From assembly GCA_028826165.1 (NCBI GenBank), contig JAPDFW010000081.1, positions 1,072,501 to 1,136,500 of the forward strand: a DNA stretch of 64,000 nt, written 5' to 3'. The notes under the pieces are model-generated. The model saw only the letters and a program-made list of their open reading frames with translations, was not told the origin of the DNA and made no database searches. Both the position numbers and the translations under genes were made by a program. Origin of the DNA: Anaeramoeba ignava (Eukaryota > Metamonada > Anaeramoebidae). This document shows, one piece after another, positions 55,767 to 64,000 of the stretch; the stretch's first letter is position 1, and each line of letters opens with the position of its first letter.

Positions 55767-58731
55767 ATGGAAAAAGGAAATAATTTAGAAATAGAATTTC
55801 CAAAACAAATAATTCCACCAGATAGAAAAAAAACTTTTATAATACATCAATTTAAAAGATTAATTTTAGAAAATAAAGTAAAAGAATGTGAAAAACACAT
55901 TGAAAATTATTCAATAAGTCATCAATTAAAAGATGAAAAAGGAAATACACCAATGCATTGGATTGCAGAAAATAATCTTTATAATATTGCAGAAATGTTA
56001 ATCCAAAAGGGTTTTCCTGTTGATACTTTAAATGATGATCAATCTACTCCTTTACATTTAGCTTCTTCTAAGGATTATGTTGGAATTGTTAAATTATTAA
56101 TTGATAATGGTGCTGATCCTTCAACTGTACTTCTTCTTTATAATTAAAATTCATTTATAAAATTCATTTATAAAATTCATTTATAAAATTCATTTATAAA
56201 ATTAAAATTAAAATTAAAATTTAAAATTAAAATTAAAATTCAAAAATTAAAATTAAAATTAAAATTAAAATTAAAATTAAAATTAAAATTAAAAATTAAA
56301 ATTAAAATTAAAATTAAAATTAAAATTAAAATTAAAATTAAAAATTCATTTATAAAATTATAATTAAAATTAATATTAAAATTAAAATTAAAATTAAAAT
56401 TCAAAAATTAAAATTAAAATTAAAATTAAAATTAAAATTAAAATTAAAATTAAAATTAAAATTAAAATTAAAAATAAAATTAAAATTAAAAATCAAAATT
56501 AAATTAAAATTAAAATTAAAATTCATTTATAAAATTAAAATTCATTTATAAAATTAAAATTAAAATTAAAATTAAAATTAATATTAAAATTCATTTATGA
56601 AATTAAAATTAAAATTAAAATTCAAATTAAAATTAAAATTAAAATTAAAATTAAAATTATATTTAAAATTCATTTATGAAATTATTTGAAATTAAGCCTG
56701 ATGATATTAAAAGTCATGCAATTCATGTAGCATGCCAATGTAATGCATATCTTACAGTTCAATATCTTATTACAGAAGCAAATATATCAGTAGATAGTCC
56801 TGATGATGACAATAAACAAGCACCATTACATTGGGCATCCTATCGTGGAAATATTCATATTCAAACACTCCTTTTAAATCATGGAGCAAATGTAAATATT
56901 CAAGATTCCAATTTAGAAACACCACTTCACCTTGCTTGCTCACAAGGATTTATAGATTCTGCTGCAATTCTTCTTAATTCTGGAGCAGATAGCTCACTCA
57001 AAAATTCTTTTGAAGAAACACCTTTTGAAACTGCAATTCAAACTAATCAAACTTCAGTTGCCAATTTTTTACAATCAAAAATATCCAAAAATCAAGCATC
57101 TCCACTTTATATCCCAATTAATCAAAGAATTCGCGTCTTTTTCTTTATTCCTATATTAACTTTGTTCATCTGCTATTTGATATTTTCTATTTTTAGTTTG
57201 GCTGTCTCTTTTTCTTTAATCTTTATAGTCACATATATTGTTGGATTCAATATCCAAAGGTTGTGGAAAGTTCAAGGAGAATTAAATCCCCCAAGAGATC
57301 CTATTCGTTTTGGTTATTTTATGGGCATTTTATTGCATTTATACATTTCTTATTATTTATATTTCATTTTCATTTCTTTCAAATTTACAATTTTCTCAAG
57401 TTTACTTTTTATTATTTTCTCAGCTATTCTTCCTTTGTCAGTTTACAAACTATTTAAATCCGATCCAGGTTATCTTGAACAAAATAAAATGACACTTTCT
57501 GTATCTATTTCAAATTTATTTCAAATTTATATTTCAAATTTATATTTCAAATTTATATTTCAAATTTATATTTCAAATTTATATTTCAAATTTATTTCAA
57601 ATTTATATTTCAAATTTATATTTCAAATTTATATTTCAAATTTATATTTCAAATTTATATTTCAAATTTATATTTCAAATTTATATTTCAAATTTATATT
57701 TCAAATTTATTTCAAATTTATTTAAAATTTATATTTCAAATTTATATTTCAAATTTATTTCAAATTTATATTTCAAATTTATATTTCAAATTTATATTTC
57801 AAATTTATTTAAAATTTATATTTCAAATTTATATTTCAAATTTATATTTCAAATTCATTTAAAATTTATATTTCAAATTTATATTCCAAATTTATTTCAA
57901 ATTTATTTCAAATTTATTTTTCAAATTTATATTTCAAATTTATTTTTCAAATTTATATTTCAAATTTATATTTAAAATTTATATTTCAAATTTATTTTTC
58001 AAATTTATATTTCAAATTTATTTTTCAAATTTATATTTCAAATTTATATTTCAAATTTATATCAAATTTATATTTCAAATTCATTTAAAATTTATATTCC
58101 AAATTTATTTTTTATTAAAAAAAAGGATGCTTTAAAAATCAAAAAATCTCTCACTCAAAAAGATTATTGTTATACTTGCAAAGTTTTAAAACCTTTAAGA
58201 TCAAAACATGATCTTTTCACACAAAAATGTGTTGCAAGATATAATAGTTATTTCGGTTGGTGTTATCAACCAATTGGCTTTAAAAATCAAATTCATTATC
58301 TCATTCTTTTATTCTTAACTTTTATGACAATTCTTCTTTATAATTTTATTATATTCACTTTTATTCATCAAAAATATAATTTCGAAAAAAATGGAACATT
58401 CCACTTTTTCAATTTTGAATCCTATTTTAATTTAATCAAATCTGCTTATCAATTCCATTCTTGGATTCTTGCAATTTCTTTAGGATCATTATTTATTGGT
58501 TTTTGGATTTTTTATTTATTTTTTCAATCACTATTTTTTGCTGCTCTTAATGTAACTCAAGATGAATTTTATTCTATTAATAAAGATTCTTATTTGATTA
58601 AAAATGGTTCTTTTTCAAATCCTTTCTCTCTTGGTTGGAAAAAAAATTTACTTCAATTTTTTGGTTGGAAATTTAATGTTGATTGGAATAATATTTTTGA
58701 TTTACCAAATTCTCAAAATATAAAGAATTAA
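55767..58731 (+). CDS. Ankyrin-DHHC protein (HIP14/ZDHHC17 type) with a degenerate DHHC motif, 3 exons
   Basis: Exons 55767-56126, 56697-57500 and 58126-58731, all phase 0, give 589 residues. Ankyrin repeats come first (NTPMHWIAENN, STPLHLASSKD, HAIHVACQCN, APLHWASYRGN, TPLHLACSQGF). Then two pairs of hydrophobic segments flank a cysteine-rich region, and after the last pair come NVTQDEF and NPFSLGWKKNLLQFFGW, both typical of protein palmitoyltransferases. The catalytic tetrad that should read DHHC reads NSYF (58243-58254), and the zinc-site RSKHC is RSKHD, while CYTC, KPLRSKH and the following W and G are kept. S-acyltransfer is therefore not expected. It may be a scaffold or a regulatory pseudoenzyme. 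Introns of 570 and 625 bp are pure simple repeat. Confidence 0.9.
56127..56696. repeat. Ankyrin-DHHC intron 1, TTAAAA and ATTCATTTATAA repeats
   Basis: GTACTT donor, TTAAG acceptor. Joining the exons in phase 0 gives DPST/PDDIKSHAIH, which keeps exactly the five residues expected between ankyrin units. Confidence 0.85.
57501..58125. repeat. Ankyrin-DHHC intron 2, ATTTCAAATTTAT repeats
   Basis: Tandem ATATTTCAAATTT units. The frame stays open into the repeat for about 220 bp, making a false hydrophobic extension. The donor GTATCT (57501) and acceptor AAAAG (58125) join the two membrane halves in phase 0. Confidence 0.87.
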
Positions 58732-58814
58732 AATTTTTTTTTTTAAAAAAACCAATTTAAAAATAATAAAAGTTTTTCTTTTATTTTTCTTTTTCTTTTT
58801 CTTTTAAATTTGAT
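58732..58814. other. Convergent 3' spacer
   Basis: 83 bp of A- and T-runs between the ends of the ankyrin-DHHC gene (+) and the small ankyrin gene (-). Nothing else seen. Confidence 0.6.
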
Positions 58815-59404
58815 TTATTTTTTTTCTGGTTTTAAATTATTTTGATTTTCTGGCATTTTGCAATGTTTTTTCCAAAAAGGTTTTGGATTTTCTAAAAAAA
58901 AAAATATATATAAAAAAGAAACGAAAAAGAATAAATTGAAATTTTTTTTTTTGATTAAAATTTTTTTTACCTATAAAATCTTTAATTATTTTTGATGTTT
59001 CAAAATTTTGTTTTCTTATACAAACTTCTTCTGGAGTTTCTTCCTAATTTTGAATTTTAAAATTAATTTATCATATTTTTCATTTTCAAAAGGAAAAAAA
59101 AAATTTACAGAAATCTAAAAAAGAAAACAAAAATTATTTTAATTTAAAATCATTTTCCTTTTTTTGAATTGTTTTTTTTTTTACATTTTTTGAATTATAA
59201 TTTGCTCCTGCGCATAAAAGAAGTTCAATAATTTCTAAATTTGCTGAATTTTCACAAGCAACATGAAGAGCTGAATAAGGCTAAAATTTACAAAATTAAA
59301 AGGAAGAAATAAAATCATTTAAAAATTTAAAATTAAATTTGTAATTTGAATCATTTTAAATTTACAATCTTTTTTCAAAACAATTCAATTTTTTAAAAAT
59401 AAAA

Positions 59405-59437
<33 letters not shown>

Positions 59438-61596
59438 ACATTTGGATCAGCTCTTGATGAAAGAAGAATTTTAACAACCATTGGATTACAATTATTTTTG
59501 CAAGCTAAATATAAAGGTGTAAATCCCTTATTTCCAAAAAAAAACAAAAGAAAAAAATTTAACTTTTTATCCTATTCTTTTTTTTTAAATTAAAAAAAAA
59601 TATTTACACTCTAAAAAAAATAAATATTTAGAAATCAAAAATATCTCAAAAAAAAAAAGAATAATACAATCTATTAAATAATTTTAATATAATTTAATTT
59701 AAATTAATTTAATATTTAATTTAAATTTACTGATTGAGCATTAACATCTGCTCCTGAAATTAATAGTAATGTTATAATATCTAAATTTAAATTTTCTTTA
59801 CAAGCGTAATGAAGAGGAGTAAAACCCTTTTAAAATAAAAAAGATAAATAAATTTAAATCAAATAAAATCTTGATATTTTTGAATAATCAATTTCTCACT
59901 TCCTAAAATTAATTTAATTTTAATTATTCAAATTAAATTTTAATTTTAATTTTAAATTACAATCTAAATCCAAAAAAAAAATTGTTTTGTTTTGTAAATA
60001 ATCTTCTTCTATTTGGATGTTTTTAAAATAATTTTACTCCCTTTTTTAAAAAAAAATAAATGAAAAGGTTAGTTAGTTAGTTATTTAATTATTTTAATTT
60101 TTCTTTTGGAAGAATTCTATAAAATTATTAAAAATACAGCTGGGATATTGACATCAGCACCAGCAGCAATTAATAATCGAATAATATTTGATTCTGCTTT
60201 ATTTATACAAGCAATATGAAGAGATGTCCATTTCTAATATAAGTATTAAATATTGAATTTAATTACTCAAATAAAATGTAATGATAATTTTGTTTTTAAA
60301 TCAAACTTCCTAAAAATATAAATTTAATAAGATTTATTTCAATAAAAACTAAAACAAAACATACAGACTTTTTTTTTGGAAGAATTAAAATTAATCTTAT
60401 ATTTCGAATATCAAATTTTTTAATAAATACATTTCTTTCATTAGGATTTGCACCTGAAGCTAATAAAATGCGAATCACATCTTCATCAGCTTGATGTTTA
60501 CACGCTAAATGAAGAGGAGTTTCATCCTAATAATAAGAATAGTTATTATAATTATTTACTCCAAAAATTAATTAATTAATTTGATACCCACTATTTTAAA
60601 TGAATATATCAACATTTTTATTTTATTAACTCAAAAATAAATACAATAAATAATTCAAAAACTTTTTTACAGGCTTTTCAATTCAATAATAATAATAATA
60701 ACTTTGATAATAAGTAAAAAAAAACTTTATAAAAATTACAAACTAAAAAAACGAATTATTTTTTTTAATTACATTTTGAATCAAAAAAAAGAAATTTTGA
60801 TTCAAACAGCCTTTTCATGAACATTTGCACCATAAATAACTAAAGCACGAATTATATCAGGAATTGTTCCAGTTCTACAAGCAATATGTAGTGCTGTTTC
60901 ATTCCACTAAAAATAAATAATAAGCAATTTGAATAAATGTTTTTTTTTCTTTGAAATTGAAAGAAAAAAAATTCATTTAAATTTTACATTCTAAATTAAA
61001 GAATAAAACAAAAGATATAATTTAATAAATAATGATAAATTATAAAATAGTAAAAAAACAAAAATACAGTTTTTGCATTTATATCATAATCTTCTTGTGA
61101 TAATAAAGATAAAAGTGAATTATAATCAGAACTTTTTCTGCAAGCTAGATGAATATGTGTAATTGCAAGCTTATTATTTATAAATAATTATAATTAAAAT
61201 TAAAATTTTTAAATGATTAATTTCATTCAAAAAATAATTTACAGTCTAATTTATTTAAAAACAATTTTTTTAATTTTTATTTTTTTATTTAATTTTTTTA
61301 GATTAATTTTTTACTGGAGTTCTTCGAAATTTTGCTGATTTTACTTGTTTTTGTGATGGATTTGTTTTTGTTTTTGATTTTGGTTTTGGTTTTGGTTTCA
61401 ATATCTTTATCAAAAATAATTTTTAATTTTTAATTTATTTTTTTTTATTTTTTATTTTTTATTATTTTTTTACAATTTTTGGTTCATAATTTTGTGGATT
61501 TGATTTTGTTTTTGAATTTGATTTTGTTTTTGGATTTGATTTTTCTTCAGTTTGATTTTCAGTTTGAGTTTCTTTTCTTTTTTGTTGATTTGACAT
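58815..61596 (-). CDS. Small ankyrin-repeat protein made of one-repeat exons plus single-codon microexons
   Basis: Main exons on the minus strand: 61596-61474 (MSNQQKRKETQ), 61404-61315 (Lys/Pro-rich), 61169-61068, 60906-60808, 60526-60431, 60233-60138, 59826-59731, 59526-59440, 59280-59185, 59043-58971, 58891-58815 (stop). The middle seven each hold one ankyrin repeat (ETALHIACR, ETPLHLACK, TSLHIACIN, FTPLHYACK, FTPLYLACK, YSALHVACE) of 29-34 residues, and all their junctions are phase 0. Each intron between them contains AG-NNN-GT sites that would add one codon each: 61243-61245, 60988-60990, 60365-60367, 60307-60309, 59961-59963, 59900-59902, 59668-59670, 59608-59610, 59366-59368, plus a 6-nt one at 59109-59114, and two or three at 60740, 60671 and 60588. 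With them the ankyrin loop has the canonical five residues between the VN and G positions. Product about 357 residues. Function unknown. Confidence 0.82.
59109..59114 (-). other. 6-nt microexon (ATTTCT)
   Basis: TTTTTAG/ATTTCT/GTAAAT. It adds Ile-Ser between NYNSKN and EETPEE, the same two residues that two separate 3-nt microexons supply in the intron at 59.6 kb. Confidence 0.75.
59608..59670 (-). other. Pair of 3-nt microexons (ATT at 59668-59670, AGT at 59608-59610)
   Basis: AATAG/ATT/GTATTA and TTTTAG/AGT/GTAAAT. They add Ile-Ser between DVNAQS and GFTPLY. Confidence 0.75.
59900..59963 (-). other. Pair of 3-nt microexons (ATT at 59961-59963, GAA at 59900-59902)
   Basis: TTTAG/ATT/GTAATT and TTTTAG/GAA/GTGAGA. 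They add Ile-Glu between DVNIPA and GFTPLH, restoring five residues between N and G. Confidence 0.75.
60307..60367 (-). other. Pair of 3-nt microexons (TCT at 60365-60367, GAA at 60307-60309)
   Basis: AAAAG/TCT/GTATGT and TTTTAG/GAA/GTTTGA. They add Ser-Glu between NPNERN and KWTSLH, giving the standard five-residue spacing. Both are phase 0. Confidence 0.75.
60988..60990 (-). other. 3-nt microexon (AAT)
   Basis: ATTTAG/AAT/GTAAAA. It adds Asn between DINAKT and WNETALH. The next exon already starts with Trp, so one codon is enough to reach the five-residue spacing. Confidence 0.72.
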
Positions 61597-61713
61597 ATTT
61601 GAATAAAAAAAAAATGAAAAAAAAAAATAAAAAAAAAATTTTCATTTTTCTCCTTTTTTTTTTCTTAATTTTTTTTCATTTTGATTAATTAAAATTTATT
61701 TTAAAAGAAAGAA
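61597..61713. promoter_or_regulatory. Divergent spacer with T-rich TCATTT elements on both strands
   Basis: 117 bp between two divergent starts. The plus strand has TTTTCATTTTTCTCC and TTTTTTTTCATTTTG (61639-61682). The minus strand has TTTTTTTTTTCATTTTTTTTTT (about 61605-61620 on plus). A candidate bidirectional promoter. Confidence 0.5.
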
Positions 61714-64000
61714 ATGTTTTTGAATAATATTTCAGCAGCAACACCAATAACACAAAGACCAGGTTTTTAAAAAAAAAAAATAACAAAAAAATAAACAAAA
61801 TAAAAAAAAAAGCAAAATAATTTTTTCAATTAATTTGAATTAATTTGATTTAATTGAAAAAATTTTAATTAAAAAGATACTGGCGTTTTATTAAATTTTC
61901 CACATGAAATAAGACGTAACCTAATCAGTTTAGTCAATAGTATTTTGGTTGATAAACAAAATTCAATTAGAATATTGACAAGTACTTTTCATATCAAATG
62001 GGCAAATGAGGTTATTGGTCAAGCTTTTGCTCTTCCTATTGAAGAGTATCGTTCTATTGAACAATCAATTGAAATTTATCATCGTTGGTTATTAGGTGTT
62101 GATATTCCTGCTCCTTTTGATGAAGAATTGAATTTTTTTTACAGAGTAAGTTGAAATAATTTTATAAATAAATTTATAAATAATTTTATAAATAATTTAA
62201 TAAATAATTTTATAAATAAATTAATAAATAATTTTATAAATAAATTAATAAATAATTTTATAAATAATTTTATAATTAATTTTATAAATAATTTTATAAT
62301 TAATTTTATAAATAATTTTATAATTAATTTAATAAATAATTTTATAAATAATTTAATAAATAATTTTATAAATAAATTAATAAATAATTTAATAAATAAT
62401 TTTATAAATAAATTAATAAATAATTTAATAAATAATTTTATAAATAAATTAATAAATAATTTTATAAATAAATTAATAAATAATTTTATAAATAAATTAA
62501 TAAATAATTTTATAAATAATTTAATAAATAATTTAATAAATAATTTTATAAATAATTTTATAAATAAATTAATAAATAAATTAATAAATAATTTTATAAA
62601 TAATTTTATAAATAAATTAATAAATAATTTTATAAATAATTTTATAAATAATTTTATAAATAAATTAATAAATAATTTAATAAATAATTTAATAAATAAT
62701 TTTATGAATAAATTAATAAATAATTTTATAAATAATTTTATAAATAATTTTATATTTAATTTTATAAATAATTTAATAAATAATTTTATTTAAGAATTTT
62801 ATAAATAATTTTATAAATAATTTTATATTTAATTTTTATTTAATTTTATAAATAATTTTATAAATAATTTTATAAATAATTTTATAAGTAATTTTATATT
62901 TAATTTTATAAATAATTTTATATTTAATTTTATAAATAAATTAATAAATAATTTTATAAATAAATTAATAAATAATTTTATAAATAAATTAATAAATAAA
63001 TTAATAAATAATTTTATAAATAATTTTATAAATAATTTTATAAATAATTTTATAAATAAATTAATAATTAAATTTATAAGTAATTTTATAAGTAATTTTA
63101 TAAATAATTTTATAAATAATTTTATATTTAATTTTATAAATAATTTTATAATTAATTTTATAAATAATTTTATAAATAGATTTATAAATAATTTTATATT
63201 TAATTTTATATTTAATTTTATATTTAATTTTATATTTAATTTTATAAATAATTTTAGGATATTTTTGCACACATGTCTTTGATTTTTCAACCTAGAAAAG
63301 TTGTTACACAAGAAATTTTAACAAAACATATCCAATTATGCAAAAACGTTATAAATATTTATCAAGAAGTAGCACTTGAAAGATCACAAAATTTTTCAAC
63401 AGAAACATGGGAATATTTACTCAACACATTAATTGGAATTTCAGATTCTTTAGTATCAAATGAATCCAATTTAACGAATGAACTATTTTCTTATTTGATT
63501 AGAGTAAAAAAAAACAAATAATTTTTAATTGATTTATTATTTAATTTATAATTTGATTTATTATTTGATTTATTATTTGATTTATTATTTGATTTATTAT
63601 TTGGTTTATTATTTGATTTATTAATTGATTTATTAATTGATTTATTATTTAATTTATAATTTGATTTATTATTTGATTTATTATTTGATTTATTATTTAA
63701 TTTATTATTTGATTTATTATTTAATTTATTATTTGATTTATTATTTGATTTATTATTTGATTTATAATTTGATTTATTATTTAATTTATTAATTGATTTA
63801 TTAATTGATTTATTATTTAATTTATAATTTGATTTATTATTTGATTTATAATTTGATTTATAATTTGATTTATTAATTGATTTATTATTTGATTTATAAT
63901 TTGATTTATTATTTGATTTATAATTTGATTTATTATTTGATTTATTATTTGATTTATTATTTGATTTATAATTTGATTTATAATTTGATTTATTATTTAA
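61714..64000 (+). CDS. RalGAP beta-like protein, N-terminal part (runs off the window)
   Basis: RalGAP beta is the non-catalytic partner of RalGAP alpha, a tuberin-like GAP complex for Ral/Rheb-type GTPases. Exons 61714-61762, 61877-62145, 63258-63503, joined in phases 1 and 0, with a GTAAAA donor at 63504. The pieces match the order of the RalGAP beta N-terminus: FPHEIRRNLISLVNSIL, WANEVIGQAFALPIEE, SIEIYHRWLLG, then DIFAHMSLIFQPR, ALERSQNFSTETWEYLLNTLIGISDSL. The GAP domain and all later exons are outside the window. Identification rests on this pattern and is moderate. Intron 1 is 114 bp; introns 2 and 3 are long and repeat-filled. Confidence 0.75.
62146..63257. repeat. RalGAP intron 2, TTTATAAATAAT repeats
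   Basis: 1112 bp of AATAATTTTATAAAT/AATTAATAAAT units between a consensus GTAAGT donor and a TTTTAG acceptor; exons join in phase 0. The long Lys/Ile frames on the minus strand are repeat artefacts. Confidence 0.93.
63504..64000. repeat. RalGAP intron 3 (start), TTGATTTATTAT repeats, to the window end
   Basis: GTAAAAAAAA donor, then TTTGATTTATTA and TTTAATTTATAA units to the last base. The motif is related to, but distinct from, that of intron 2. Confidence 0.85.

Noticed and set aside
61280-61404. Exon 2 of the small ankyrin gene ending a separate short basic protein (stop after RRTPVKN)
   Set aside because: Possible, but a GTAAAA donor right after RRTP keeps phase 0 with the ankyrin exons and there is no other start for them. 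I kept it as one gene and note the alternative.
62829-63311. 160-residue minus-strand frame of Lys-Leu-Ile-Asn repeats
   Set aside because: Lies wholly in the RalGAP intron repeat; the flanking plus-strand exons and GT-AG ends explain the region.
1-64000. tRNA, rRNA or other structured RNA genes, and transposons
   Set aside because: I looked for box A/B-like segments, GC-richer islands, and transposase or reverse-transcriptase motifs and saw none; a covariance-model scan would be needed to be certain.

Overview
The window is nuclear DNA of an extremely AT-rich microbial eukaryote. It has GT-AG spliceosomal introns, the standard code (TAA, TGA and TAG all act as stops), asparagine/glutamine/glutamate-rich proteins, and housekeeping genes of eukaryotic type: CDC14, a BEACH protein, ESCRT-II SNF8, TRM7, kinesin-7 and RalGAP beta. 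Large families of ankyrin-BTB and RCC1-BTB proteins fit a free-living amoeboid or flagellate protist. The style resembles Anaeramoeba genomes, but that placement is inference.

Layout. 1-2666: simple repeats that I read as an intron. 2667-5273 (+): CDC14 phosphatase carrying an in-frame INTEIN exactly before its catalytic cysteine. 5521-17138 (-): LvsA/neurobeachin-type BEACH-WD40 gene, 8 exons. 17269-25343 (-): three tandem ankyrin-BTB genes. 25403-26137 (-): SNF8/VPS22. About 26190-28130: satellite of roughly 144 bp per unit. 28311-29992 (-): FolD, 3 exons. 30152-32066 (+): RCC1-BTB copy 1, frame-disrupted. 32131-33950 (-): membrane-anchored GT61 glycosyltransferase. 34033-36310 (+): TRM7/FTSJ1, 4 exons including a 7-nt microexon. 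36366-38007 (+): four-CxxC zinc-finger protein. 38095-38886 (+): MRNIP-like protein. 38948-49309 (+): five tandem RCC1-BTB genes. 49358-55503 (-): kinesin-7, 4 exons. 55767-58731 (+): ankyrin-DHHC protein whose DHHC motif is lost. 58815-61596 (-): small ankyrin gene built of one-repeat exons joined by single-codon microexons. 61714-64000 (+): 5' part of a RalGAP beta-like gene.

The strongest candidates for something undescribed are: (1) an intein in CDC14 whose +1 nucleophile is the phosphatase's own catalytic cysteine; (2) a gene with about a dozen 3-nt (one 6-nt) microexons, each adding one residue to an ankyrin loop and supported by the 33-residue repeat register, plus the independent 7-nt microexon in TRM7; (3) long introns each filled with their own private simple repeat; (4) a double-BTB C-terminal module shared by the ankyrin and RCC1 families; (5) frame disruptions that are all one extra A or T. 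Most visible gene starts also follow a T-rich tract containing TCATTT, a possible initiator. Exon joins below were worked out by hand from GT/AG sites, phase and family conservation; no transcript data were available.
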